Assembly (NCBI GenBank): GCA_043764895.1
Contig: JAYUJY010000064.1
Location: forward strand, 1 to 64,000
Length of the DNA: 64,000 nucleotides
Reading direction: 5' to 3'
Source: JAAFJU01 sp043764895
Lineage (GTDB): Bacteria > Cyanobacteriota > Cyanobacteriia > Leptolyngbyales > Leptolyngbyaceae
Shown: one piece after another, positions 25,729 through 33,993 of the stretch
How the letters are laid out: every line of letters starts with the position of its first letter
Position numbering within the stretch: position 1 is the first letter of the stretch
Program-made: the position numbers and the translations under genes
The notes under the pieces: model-generated
The model's database searches: none
What the model was told of the DNA's origin: nothing
What the model saw: the letters and a program-made list of their open reading frames with translations, nothing else

Positions 25729-25742
25729 GTAGCTTTAGGCAC
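25729..25742 (-). promoter_or_regulatory. nrtP: NtcA-like site upstream of nrtP
   Basis: Read on the minus strand: GTGCCTAAAGCTAC, i.e. GTG-N8-TAC. It matches GTN10AC and deviates from the ideal GTA-N8-TAC in one position. It is 22 bases from TAACGT. Confidence 0.6.
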
Positions 25743-25816
25743 AGAATAGAGCGATCGATGGTATTTCTACATCGGTTTCATGCAAGAATTGCATCGTGAC
25801 AATTGCTATACCCGAG

Positions 25817-26041
25817 CTAGATATCGTCTGGAATCACCCATTTTGGCGGTTCTGAAGCACGTTCTTGCCGACGACGTTGAATGGCGGCCTCAGCCATCTC
25901 CAGCATCTTATCAAGGGACGTGGACTGGATGAACTGAGAGGCTTGCGCCTTAAATTCTAGATTGGGACACTGCTCGCCGAGGACGCAGCCTGCGACACAC
26001 TCTACAGCGCAATTTACAGCGATCGAATCAACTGAACTCAT
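25817..26041 (-). CDS. Small cysteine-containing hypothetical protein, 74 aa
   Basis: I do not recognise the family. Four cysteines lie in the first third (NCAVECVAGCVLGEQC), a spacing that could bind a metal or form disulphides. The rest is helical and charged (LDKMLEMAEAAIQRRRQERA) and ends with PPKWVIPDDI. No signal peptide is visible. It is transcribed in the same direction as nrtP and located upstream of it, but the nrtP promoter lies between them, so they are probably separate units. Length and codon use look genuine. Confidence 0.6.
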   Translation of the reverse strand: MSSVDSIAVNCAVECVAGCVLGEQCPNLEFKAQASQFIQSTSLDKMLEMAEAAIQRRRQERASEPPKWVIPDDI

Positions 26042-26311
26042 TCTAAATTCCTCTGAAAACGGTACGAAACAGTCGTAGACTCTGAAAATACTGTCACAGC
26101 ACCTTCACAGCACTGTCACAATGTTAGCGATCGATCTGAAACTCGTTGATTATCATATCGTTAATATCTTCAGAGCATCAAGTCAGGGCTGCAAGGTCGG
26201 ATTTCCTGAAAATACTGCATAAGTTCCCTTAGTCGTCCCCTATCAAACCATGAAGGCAACGTAAAGCCTGACGCGAGTCCTCCGCGTAAACACCTACTCA
26301 GGTTTTCAGTG

Positions 26312-27016
26312 ATGTCTACTCTAGTCTCCGTTTCCCCTTCTAAAACAATCTCATCCTCCATTTTTAACGCAGGCCAGTCTCCAAAGTCATCTTCCTTGAG
26401 GTTGGCCGAATTTTCTGAAACCTATCCCGATGCCCCCACGCCGTCCCTAAACCCCGTCGATCGCGAACTCAAGGCGCTAGTCCAGCAATATCTCCAGCGG
26501 TTTCACATTGCGACTACGATTACGCCAGAGGTCACGCAGCAGTACATGCGGCAGTTCTATATCCACGTCGTTCAACATAGCCATCTCAAATCCTCGTCTT
26601 TGCTTAAGCGCATCGATCGGCTGGATCATCGCAACCAGGTGCTAGCTTATATTTTGGGGTTTGAGCTAGTGAAGATGGTGTTTCAGATGAGCTGGCAGCA
26701 GCACGAGCGGTTGTGTAATCTTCAACGCAATCAGGAGGATTTTCTGGTGCGCTACATTCGTCCGATTCAAGAGGCGCATCGGCTTAATCAAGCGGTGGTG
26801 CCCCGCGATCAGGACTTGTTTTTTGCACGGCGAGATTATTTTGTCCAGCGGCCTAAGCTTCGGCCTTATCAGCTTGAGGTTTTGGCTGTTGCCACTTTTA
26901 CAGCGGAGACCGTTTTAGAGTTTGGCTTCGAGGTGATTCGGCATCCAGAGTCGTTTCGCTTTGACTATTGGGAAATTTTCGAGGCGAAAGAAATGCATAG
27001 TTTGGGGTTATCTTGA
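26312..27016 (+). CDS. Conserved hypothetical cyanobacterial protein, 234 aa
   Basis: The start is the ATG at 26312, preceded by an in-frame GTG. The first 60 residues are Ser/Pro-rich and likely flexible. The remainder is helical and rich in aromatic and basic residues: DRELKALVQQYLQRFHIAT, YMRQFYIHVVQHS, DRLDHRNQVLAYILGFELVK, QHERLCNLQRNQEDF, RRDYFVQRPKLRPYQLEVLAV. I see no catalytic motif, membrane segment or known domain. The gene stands alone and is convergent with the DUF212 gene, 23 bp away. Function unknown. Confidence 0.7.
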   Translation: MSTLVSVSPSKTISSSIFNAGQSPKSSSLRLAEFSETYPDAPTPSLNPVDRELKALVQQYLQRFHIATTITPEVTQQYMRQFYIHVVQHSHLKSSSLLKRIDRLDHRNQVLAYILGFELVKMVFQMSWQQHERLCNLQRNQEDFLVRYIRPIQEAHRLNQAVVPRDQDLFFARRDYFVQRPKLRPYQLEVLAVATFTAETVLEFGFEVIRHPESFRFDYWEIFEAKEMHSLGLS

Positions 27017-27039
27017 GGACAAATCTTAGCAACGGCAGC

Positions 27040-27534
27040 TTACCCAAACCAGACCGATCGAACCCACGCTATTCTACCGCTGAGACTCGCATCTGAAATG
27101 AGCGAAATCACGACGCCCATGATGCCGCCGATCAACACTTGAATGGGCGTGTGACCGAGTAGCTCTTTTAGCCGGATTTCGGTGAGGTGATGATCGCCTG
27201 TGAACAGCTCTTCAATGAGCTGGTTAAGAATCTTGGCCTGGTTGCCCGCTGCTTGCCGAACACCCGTCGCGTCGTACATCACAATGGTCGCAAAAATCGC
27301 CGCAATAGCAAACTCCCCACTTTCGAGTCCCTTTGTAGTTCCGATTCCAGTCGCTAGAGCAGTCACTAAGGCTGAATGAGAACTAGGCATTCCACCGGAT
27401 TCGACAAAGGCGTGGAAATTCAGCTTCTTATGGAGAATGAGTTCGACGACGATTTTGCTGGCTTGGGCGATGAGGCAAGCTGCGATCGCTACCATAAGAA
27501 CGTGATTGTGGAAAACGGCAGCGAGGGATTGCAT
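27040..27534 (-). CDS. Divergent PAP2 family (DUF212/YuiD-like) membrane protein
   Basis: A 164-aa protein with three or four hydrophobic segments. The signature FVESGGMPSSHSALVTAL, followed by MYDATGVRQAAGNQAKILNQL and HTPIQVLIGGIMGVVISL, marks the divergent PAP2 (acid phosphatase/vanadium haloperoxidase-related) family. PAP2 relatives remove phosphate from lipid phosphates such as undecaprenyl or isoprenyl diphosphates. Here the gene follows the prenyl diphosphate synthase crtE by 32 bp in the same orientation, a pairing common in cyanobacteria, so an isoprenoid-phosphate substrate is plausible but not proven. Confidence 0.88.
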   Translation of the reverse strand: MQSLAAVFHNHVLMVAIAACLIAQASKIVVELILHKKLNFHAFVESGGMPSSHSALVTALATGIGTTKGLESGEFAIAAIFATIVMYDATGVRQAAGNQAKILNQLIEELFTGDHHLTEIRLKELLGHTPIQVLIGGIMGVVISLISDASLSGRIAWVRSVWFG

Positions 27535-27566
27535 GGCGGAGATGAACCTGGTAGTGACGAACGGAC

Positions 27567-28478
27567 CTAGTATTTGCGAGCCGTGATGTAATCAGCAATC
27601 GCCATTAAGGGAAGTGCTTTGGTCCCATAACCCGACACTTCGGCCTTCGCTTGATTGACCAATTCCTGCGCTTGACGGCGGGATTCATCGAGTCCCCAGA
27701 GTTTGGGATAGGTGGCTTTTTCGGCGGTGAGATCTTTGCCCGCTGATTTTCCTAGCTCTTCACTAGTGGCCGTGATGTCGAGAATATCATCGACAATTTG
27801 AAAGGCTAGACCAATATTCTTGGCATAGCGCAAAAGCTTACTCCGATCGCCCTCGCTGGCCCCAGCCAAAATCGCCCCGGTCAAAACTGACGCTTCAAGG
27901 AGCGCTGATGTCTTGTGATTATGAATAAAAGTCAGGGTTTCAAAGGGAATATTCGGATTGCCTTCGGACTGAAGATCCACGACTTGGCCACTGACGAGAT
28001 CGCCCACCGATCGCCCCAACCGCACAATCACATCCAGAACCCGGTCGATCGGCACATTTTTCGTTTCCCGCGCCACATACTCAAAGGCATAGGCCAGCAG
28101 CCCGTCCCCCGCCAAAATTGCCACAGCATCGCCATAGACTTTGTGATTGGTGGGATTGCCCCGCCGGAAGTCGTCATTGTCCATGGACGGAAGATCGTCG
28201 TGAACCAGGGACATGGTGTGAATCATTTCCAGCGCGCAGGCCGTGGGAATCGCTTGTTCAATGGATCCACCCATCAATTCAGCGGTGGCTAGGCAGAGGA
28301 TCGGTCGAAGACGCTTTCCGCCTGCGAGGAGCGAGTAGCGCATGGATTCAAAGATGGTTTCGGGATAGCTCATGGGCAGCGATCGATCGAGCGCCGTCTC
28401 GACGAGTTTTTGTTTTTCGCTCAAATACCCTTTTAAGTCAAAGGCTCTTAGTCCTACCTTTTCGCCGATCGCAACCAT
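27567..28478 (-). CDS. crtE: Geranylgeranyl diphosphate synthase (CrtE/IspA family)
   Basis: About 303 aa from the ATG at 28478, which has GGGAGAG eight bases upstream; a GTG at 28484 is also in frame. The first aspartate-rich motif is VHDDLPSMDND in the type II DDxxxxD form, and the second is FQIVDDILDITAT. LLAGGKRLRPIL is the conserved diphosphate-binding region. It condenses isopentenyl diphosphate with allylic diphosphates to make C20 geranylgeranyl diphosphate for carotenoids, chlorophyll phytyl tails and quinones. It lies between folD upstream and the PAP2-like gene downstream. Confidence 0.93.
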   Translation of the reverse strand: MVAIGEKVGLRAFDLKGYLSEKQKLVETALDRSLPMSYPETIFESMRYSLLAGGKRLRPILCLATAELMGGSIEQAIPTACALEMIHTMSLVHDDLPSMDNDDFRRGNPTNHKVYGDAVAILAGDGLLAYAFEYVARETKNVPIDRVLDVIVRLGRSVGDLVSGQVVDLQSEGNPNIPFETLTFIHNHKTSALLEASVLTGAILAGASEGDRSKLLRYAKNIGLAFQIVDDILDITATSEELGKSAGKDLTAEKATYPKLWGLDESRRQAQELVNQAKAEVSGYGTKALPLMAIADYITARKY

Positions 28479-28690
28479 CTTCACAACTCTCCCTTACAGA
28501 CCCAATACAGGAACAACACGCACAGACTCAGCCGTCAAAGCAATCAACCCCGTCTCCAACCTCAACCCTCAATCGTCAGCCCCTTGAAATCAGGCTCGAT
28601 CGAACCTCTGTCTTTAGTATGAATCACTCGGATGAATCACGTTCTAAATCATAGAGGAAAGCGCTACCCAACCAACCGACTGCTCTTGAT

Positions 28691-28732
28691 TCTCAATTCT
28701 CAACTCTCAATTCTCAATTCTCAACTCTCCAA
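28691..28732. repeat. Short direct repeats (TTCTCAA/ACTCTCAA) between folD and crtE
   Basis: Five head-to-tail, slightly varied units of about 7-8 bp (TCTCAATTCTCAACTCTCAA and similar) just downstream of the folD stop codon. Simple sequence; no function can be assigned. Confidence 0.6.
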
Positions 28733-29591
28733 ACCTTTTCCGATAACTCAGCACCGTGTTGCACAGCAGCATCGCCACCGTCATCTGGCCAACGCCGCCT
28801 GGAACAGGCGTAATAAAGCTTGCGATCGCCTTAACCGCCTCAAAATCCACATCGCCCACGAGTCGGCTTTTACCGTCCGGAAGCGTGATACGATTCATGC
28901 CCACGTCAATGACCACGGCTCCCGGCTTAACCATCTCAGCGGTAACGAGATTCACTCGGCCCACTGCTGCCACAAGAATATCGGCAGTGCGAGCGATCGC
29001 ACTCAAATTCTCGGATTTGGAATGGGCTATTGTTACGGTGGCATTTTTCTCAAGCATCATTAGCGCTTGGGGTTTGCCCACTAAGATGCTGCGACCAATC
29101 ACCACGACGTGTTTTCCAGCGATCGCAATCCTATACTCCTCCAGCATTTTCATCACGCCTGCCGGGGTACAACTCCGCAACCCCTCATCGCCCCGAACGA
29201 GCCGTCCTAGATTATCCGGGTGCAAGCCATCGGCGTCTTTGCGCGGGTCGATTGCGAGTAACAGCGCGACTGAATCGAGATGATCAGGCAACGGAAGCTG
29301 GACGAGAATGCCATCGACGCGATCGTCCTGGTTCAAGTTTTGGATGGTGCGGAGAATCTCGTCTTGGGTGACCTGAGCCGGGAAGTGGATCCCAAATGAG
29401 GTGATCCCAACCCGTTGGCAGGCTTTTTCTTTGTTTCCGACGTAGGCTGCACTGGCCGGGTTATCGCCCACCATCAGAACGGCTAATCCCGGAGGACGGC
29501 CATACTGGGCGGTGAGTGTTGCCACTTCAGTCGTCATTTCGGTATAGATTTTAGCCGCAAGGGCTTTTCCATCAAGCAGTTGAGCTGTCAT
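28707..29591 (-). CDS. folD: FolD, methylene-tetrahydrofolate dehydrogenase/cyclohydrolase
   Basis: About 294 aa from the ATG at 29591 (MTAQLLDGKALAAKIYTEM). Signatures include VGDNPASAAYVGNKEKACQRVGI with the catalytic tyrosine and lysine, GILVQLPLPDHL, and the cofactor loop VVVIGRSILVGKPQALMML. The end PVPGGVGQMTVAMLLCNTV is the second family signature. It catalyses two successive steps of one-carbon metabolism, converting 5,10-methylene-tetrahydrofolate to 10-formyl-tetrahydrofolate. It lies upstream of crtE in the same direction with about 230 bp between them; the gap has short CTCAATT(C) direct repeats at about 28691-28732. Confidence 0.95.
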   Translation of the reverse strand: MTAQLLDGKALAAKIYTEMTTEVATLTAQYGRPPGLAVLMVGDNPASAAYVGNKEKACQRVGITSFGIHFPAQVTQDEILRTIQNLNQDDRVDGILVQLPLPDHLDSVALLLAIDPRKDADGLHPDNLGRLVRGDEGLRSCTPAGVMKMLEEYRIAIAGKHVVVIGRSILVGKPQALMMLEKNATVTIAHSKSENLSAIARTADILVAAVGRVNLVTAEMVKPGAVVIDVGMNRITLPDGKSRLVGDVDFEAVKAIASFITPVPGGVGQMTVAMLLCNTVLSYRKRFGELRIEN

Positions 29592-29692
29592 GACCACGCG
29601 CCAAATCTAGGCTAGACTTTTTTCTAGTGAATGATTCTAGTTTCCCAGATTCCGCTACTTTTTCAACCTTCTCTCTCTACCCGTCCTGTGCA

Positions 29693-30034
29693 ATGATTTT
29701 ACTCCGATCGATCGCTCTGAGAATTGTCGCTCTGAGAATTGCACTTTGTTCAGGGATGCTGATGCTCACAAGCTGTGCGCCCACCGTTGAAATTTCGACC
29801 CTCAATCCCCAATCGGTCAATCAATCTGTACAGGTGACGGGAAAAGTCATCACGATCGCGCCGATGCTGAATCAAGTCATTTATGAGCTGGAGGAGAAGG
29901 GACAGAGTGTGTGGGTCCTAACGCGGCAAACTCCACCGAAGTTAGGAAGTACGGTGACGGTGAGTGGTAAGGTTCGGTTTGAGTCTATTGCCCAAGAGAA
30001 TGCTGAAATTGCGCATCTGTATATTGAGGAGTAG
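29693..30034 (+). CDS. Small putative lipoprotein with OB-like domain
   Basis: About 113 aa from the ATG at 29693; an upstream frame adds 22 residues without SD support. The N-terminus is a signal peptide with a lipobox (MLMLTSC), so the mature protein would be lipid-anchored at the outer face of a membrane. The mature part (VQVTGKVITIAPMLNQVIYELEEKG...VLTRQTPPKLGSTVTVSGKV) has the alternating pattern of an OB-fold. I know of similar cyanobacterial proteins of unknown role. The stop codon TAG is formed by the first bases of a partial dispersed repeat, so the C-terminus may have been altered by that insertion. Confidence 0.72.
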   Translation: MILLRSIALRIVALRIALCSGMLMLTSCAPTVEISTLNPQSVNQSVQVTGKVITIAPMLNQVIYELEEKGQSVWVLTRQTPPKLGSTVTVSGKVRFESIAQENAEIAHLYIEE

Positions 30035-30109
30035 GGGCATGGCTCGCCGTGCCCCAAACCCAACGAGGAGGAGTTGAATCGCTGGATTATTTAAGCCGCA
30101 GAGGGTTAG
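30029..30109 (-). mobile_element. MITE-like dispersed element, half copy
   Basis: Only one half remains: GTAGGGGCATGGC, CCGTGCCCCAAACCCAACGA, then a decayed arm ending in TTATTTAAGCCGCAGAGGGTTAG. It lies between the convergent lipoprotein and pentapeptide genes and abuts both stop codons. Confidence 0.65.
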
Positions 30110-30691
30110 TTATGATCGGCACCCCAAACTTTCGCGGGTGTCGATTCCAGTCGTGGGATTGGTTCCTGATGCGATTTTGCATAACAGACTTACGGTGTAG
30201 CGATCGACGAGGGCATCGGTGAAATCGGCGTTCGTGATGTCGGTTTTGTCGATGAGGGTGCTAGTGAGCGTGGCTCCGGTTAGGTTGGCGTTGCGGAGGT
30301 TGGCTTTGAATAACGTCACGCGATCGATCAGGGAGTTGCTCAGATCAGTGTCACTTAAGTCTGCGCCGTAAAGATTGGCTTTGGTAAACATGGATCCGGC
30401 GAGATTGGCTCCCTTGAGGTTGACGTCTCGCATTTCCGCTGAGACAAAGATGGCCCCGTTCAAGTCTTCTCCAGCGAAGCTCCGTCCGGTGAGATCCGTG
30501 CTGGTGTAATTAATCGTGTTGCTCTGCGCGGCGGCGGCTTCTGTGAATCCGGGGATGAGGCTCAGAAATCCGACGAACACCAAAATTAGGGCGCTTCGAC
30601 CGATGAAACGAGAGAATCTTGAACTTAATCTTGAACTCGATGTTGGATCTAGATCAGGAATGGGGACGATCGATCGGAGAATCAGTGGCAT
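30110..30691 (-). CDS. Exported pentapeptide-repeat protein
   Basis: A 193-aa protein. A hydrophobic segment at residues 33-55 (SALILVFVGFLSLIPGFTEAAAA) with an AAA/AAAQ cleavage context is a signal peptide, so the product goes to the thylakoid lumen or periplasm. Residues 65-160 are pentapeptide repeats of the A(D/N)LxX form: DLTGRSFAGEDLNGAIFVS, NLAGSMFTKANLYGADLSDT, ANLRNANLTGATLTS, ITNADFTDALVD. They fold as a right-handed quadrilateral beta-helix. The C-terminus holds two cysteines (LLCKIASG, LGCRS) as in lumenal pentapeptide proteins. The exact function is unknown. Confidence 0.85.
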   Translation of the reverse strand: MPLILRSIVPIPDLDPTSSSRLSSRFSRFIGRSALILVFVGFLSLIPGFTEAAAAQSNTINYTSTDLTGRSFAGEDLNGAIFVSAEMRDVNLKGANLAGSMFTKANLYGADLSDTDLSNSLIDRVTLFKANLRNANLTGATLTSTLIDKTDITNADFTDALVDRYTVSLLCKIASGTNPTTGIDTRESLGCRS

Positions 30692-31390
30692 AGGTCACTT
30701 AATGGGTTCACTATAGGGGCAATAAAACACTATAGATTTAATGATACCAAACAGCGGCAAAGCCCTATCGCACGATCGCATAAAGTGTCCGACAGCACCT
30801 AAATAATCTCCAATTCCGCTTCAATCAATGTCTGATCAATCTCCGAAATGTCCAATTATCTTTAATTCAAAGACCCCGATTTTAAATTTATTAATCGCTC
30901 TAATCCTCTCTGGGCGAGGGTATTAGTTTTTCAAATAACATAAACTCGCTATTTTCTGCATTATCTACTAATATGAACGGTGTAGAGAATGTGATTTGTA
31001 AACAATCGTTTGTATCGCCTGCATACAGACTTCATTAAAGCCGTTAGTTTGGAACTGTCAATTTTGATACTCAGTATTCACATCAATTAACAGTGTTGTA
31101 GCCCTAGTTGTGGGCCTTGATTTCTAGATTACCCGAAGTACCTTAGGTTCCTGTTTTAATCGTTTAATCTAAGGATTCAATCTGTAGCTTCTCTATCCTT
31201 GGACGTGTTTCTCAATCTACTTTTGTATAGAGATATCAATTTCATTCCGGTCTAGACAATCGTTCTATGTGGGTTTGTGCCAGCCTAGAACTTCGGATTA
31301 TCTTGATGTCTAGTTTGTTCTTTGCGTTGGGTTTGGTTGCTTAAGCATCAGTTCCGATCGATGCTAAGTCCATTATCAGGAGATTTCGAG
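30692..31390. other. 699-bp AT-rich intergenic region before two glycosyltransferase genes
   Basis: No open reading frame, tRNA or clear terminator is visible. The stretch is more AT-rich than its neighbours and contains TTGTAAACAATCGTTTGTA, an imperfect palindrome near 30990-31015. It probably serves as a long leader or promoter region for the glycosyltransferase at 31391. A non-coding RNA is possible but cannot be shown from sequence. Confidence 0.4.
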
Positions 31391-32470
31391 ATGAAAATTG
31401 CTCAGATTGCCCCTCTGTGGGAATGCGTACCGCCACCAGCCTATGGTGGAATCGAACTTGTGGTGAGTTTGTTGACCGATGAATTGGTTCAGCGAGGACA
31501 TGATGTCACGCTGTTCGCATCCGGTGATTCGACAACTCTTGCTGAACTAGAATCGGTTCATCCTAGAGCGCTGAGGCTTGATCCGAGTGTCAAGGAATAT
31601 GGCATTTATGAAATGCTTCAGTTAAGTCAAGTCTATGAACGAGCCAGTGAGTTTGATGTGATTCATTCCCACATGGGATGTGCAGCGCTGCCCTACACCA
31701 AGCTCGTAAAAACGCCGACCTTACATACGTTACATGGCATTTTCACCCCAGACAATCGCAAGATGTTTAGTCATGCGAAGGACCAGCCCTATGTCAGTAT
31801 TTCCGATCGACAGCGGGATGCAGAACTCGGTCTCAATTGTATTTCAACGGTGTACAACGGCATTGATGTAAATCGGCACAATTTCTATGAAAGTCCTCAA
31901 GAACCGCCTTATTTAGCATTTTTGGGTCGGATGTCGCCGGAGAAAGGACCCCATCATGCGATCGCTATTGCAAAAGCGGTGGGATTGCCGTTGAAGATGG
32001 CGGGAAAGGTTGATCCGGTGGATGTCTCCTATTTTGAGTCGGAGATTTTGCCGCACATTGATGGGACTCACATCCAGTTTCAAGGTGAAGCGAATCACGC
32101 TCAGAAAAACGAACTCATGGGTAATGCGATCGCGACGTTGTTTCCGATTACCTGGCAAGAACCGTTTGGTCTGGTCATGGTGGAATCGTTGGCAGCAGGA
32201 ACCCCGGTCATTGCCATGCGCATGGGTTCGACGCCGGAAGTGATTCGGGCTGATGTGGGCTTTCTGTGCGACACCGTGGATGAGTGCGTGGCGGCGGTTT
32301 TTCGGGTTCAGGAAATCGATCGTGGACATTGCCGCGCGTATGTCCGCGAACACTTTAGCGTCCAATCCATGACCACGGGCTATGAAGCCGCGTACCAAAG
32401 CCTGATTCAAAAGCGCAGTGCGCAAAATGGCTACGTCCGGCACAATCCGGCCCTACGTCGATCGCTTTAG
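31391..32470 (+). CDS. Family 4 (GT-B) glycosyltransferase
   Basis: About 359 aa from the ATG at 31391, preceded by AGGAG. The N-terminal domain has the acceptor-binding loop PPAYGGIELVVSLLTDELVQRGHDVTLF. The C-terminal donor domain has FLGRMSPEKGPHHAIAIAKA and the EX7E motif EPFGLVMVESLAAGTPVIAM. It is a retaining GT-B enzyme of family 4 and transfers a sugar from a nucleotide sugar to an unknown acceptor. A second family 4 enzyme follows 104 bp downstream on the same strand, suggesting a two-step glycan or glycolipid pathway. The long, AT-rich leader may control both. Confidence 0.9.
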   Translation: MKIAQIAPLWECVPPPAYGGIELVVSLLTDELVQRGHDVTLFASGDSTTLAELESVHPRALRLDPSVKEYGIYEMLQLSQVYERASEFDVIHSHMGCAALPYTKLVKTPTLHTLHGIFTPDNRKMFSHAKDQPYVSISDRQRDAELGLNCISTVYNGIDVNRHNFYESPQEPPYLAFLGRMSPEKGPHHAIAIAKAVGLPLKMAGKVDPVDVSYFESEILPHIDGTHIQFQGEANHAQKNELMGNAIATLFPITWQEPFGLVMVESLAAGTPVIAMRMGSTPEVIRADVGFLCDTVDECVAAVFRVQEIDRGHCRAYVREHFSVQSMTTGYEAAYQSLIQKRSAQNGYVRHNPALRRSL

Positions 32471-32574
32471 GTACTAAGTTTTACAGATTTTGAGTCTCAC
32501 GGACATTGGGTTTTACGTGAGACATGACGACATGAGTTGTTCTGTTAATGAAGGACGTTGATGAAGGAATCGTT

Positions 32575-33870
32575 ATGAATAAAAGTACATTGTCGAAGCT
32601 TTACCCTCGTCGTCAAGCGATCGCGCTAATTTCCGATCATGGTGACCCTGCGGCAGATATTGGGCGAGAAGAAGCGGGGGGGCAGAATGTGTATGTGCGT
32701 CAGGTGGGCGAGGCGCTGTCGAGATTGGGGTGGCAGGTGGATATGTTTACCCGGAAGAGCCATGCGGATGATGCAAAGATTGTTCAACACAATCCACATT
32801 GCCGAACGATTCGCTTGAGTGCAGGCCCAGAGAGCTTTGTGCCTCGCGATCAGATCTTTAAATATATGCCTGAGTTCTTATCGGGATTCAATGCTTTTCA
32901 AGTCAAGGAAGGGACGAACTATCCCCTCGTTCATACCAATTACTGGATGTCTGCATGGATCGGCTTGCAGCTTCAGGCTCAAAATAATGTGCAGCTCATT
33001 CATACCTATCATTCATTGGGTGCGGTGAAGTATGCGTCGGTGCCGGAGATTCCGGATATTGCGGCGACTCGTCTCCAAGTGGAAAAGCAGGTCTTGGAAC
33101 AGGGAAATTGTGTGGTGGCAACGAGTCCTCAAGAATTGGCGCAACTGCGATCGCTCGTTTCGCTCAAGGGTAACGTTGAAGTTATTCCCTGCGGTACCGA
33201 TACAGAAAACTTTAAGCGCATTTCTCGGTTTCAAGCGCGGGTGCAGTTGGGTCTCGATCCGAAGGAGTCAATCGTGCTGTATGTGGGGCGGTTTGACCCT
33301 CGTAAGGGCATTGAGACGTTGGTTCGGGCTGTGGCAAAGTTAAAAACGGAACAACCGAATGAAAAGATTCGGCTAGTTCTAGTCGGTGGAAGCTCAGCGG
33401 GGCAGGTAGATGGCTTGGAGCGCGATCGCATTGAGGCGTTAGCTTCTGAGTTGGGGATTGGAAGCTGGACGACGTTTGCAGGGCGGGTTGGGCACGATCG
33501 GTTGCCGTTGTTCTATACGGCTGCGGATGTATGCGTGATTCCGAGTCACTATGAGCCGTTTGGACTAGTAGCGATCGAGGCCATGGCCTGTGGAACGCCT
33601 GTGGTGGCGTCGGATGTGGGCGGGTTGAAGTTTACGGTACTACCGGAAGAGACGGGGTTGTTGGTCCCGGCGCAGGATGTTGATGCATTTTCAAAGGCGA
33701 TCGATCGGTTGCTAAGTGATACGGTCTGGACGCAAAAAGTGCGACGTCAGGCGGCGACTCGGGTTCAGGAAAACTTTAGTTGGAATGGGGTGGCGATTCA
33801 GCTCAGTGATTTGTATCGTCGATCGCTGGTTGATTCCATTGTTCATCCTGGATACCGTCGAGCATCGTAG
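32575..33870 (+). CDS. Family 4 glycosyltransferase, sucrose-phosphate-synthase/MshA-like
   Basis: About 431 aa from the ATG at 32575, preceded by GAAGGA. The N-terminus has the SISDHGDP-type motif ALISDHGDPAADIGREEAGGQNVYVRQVGEAL, a glycine-rich sugar/phosphate loop of the SPS and MshA subgroup. The donor domain shows VLYVGRFDPRKGIETLVRAV and HYEPFGLVAIEAMACGTPVV, the EX7E motif. Such enzymes use UDP-sugars. Whether it makes sucrose-phosphate, a glycolipid or exopolysaccharide cannot be read from the sequence; no sucrose-phosphate phosphatase domain is present. It lies in an apparent operon with the upstream glycosyltransferase. Confidence 0.88.
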   Translation: MNKSTLSKLYPRRQAIALISDHGDPAADIGREEAGGQNVYVRQVGEALSRLGWQVDMFTRKSHADDAKIVQHNPHCRTIRLSAGPESFVPRDQIFKYMPEFLSGFNAFQVKEGTNYPLVHTNYWMSAWIGLQLQAQNNVQLIHTYHSLGAVKYASVPEIPDIAATRLQVEKQVLEQGNCVVATSPQELAQLRSLVSLKGNVEVIPCGTDTENFKRISRFQARVQLGLDPKESIVLYVGRFDPRKGIETLVRAVAKLKTEQPNEKIRLVLVGGSSAGQVDGLERDRIEALASELGIGSWTTFAGRVGHDRLPLFYTAADVCVIPSHYEPFGLVAIEAMACGTPVVASDVGGLKFTVLPEETGLLVPAQDVDAFSKAIDRLLSDTVWTQKVRRQAATRVQENFSWNGVAIQLSDLYRRSLVDSIVHPGYRRAS

Positions 33871-33993
33871 TGATAAGTTGTCATTGTTTGGGGCGATCGT
33901 TCTTACGTTTCGATCGCCCTCTCTTCCCATTCTCACTTATTTAGCCAAGCAATCAGAAGTACAATACACCCCGCCCTATTGCCTCAACGACAA

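Noticed and set aside
28118..28654. 178-aa ORF opposite crtE
   Set aside because: Arginine/serine-rich antisense shadow of the strongly conserved crtE gene.
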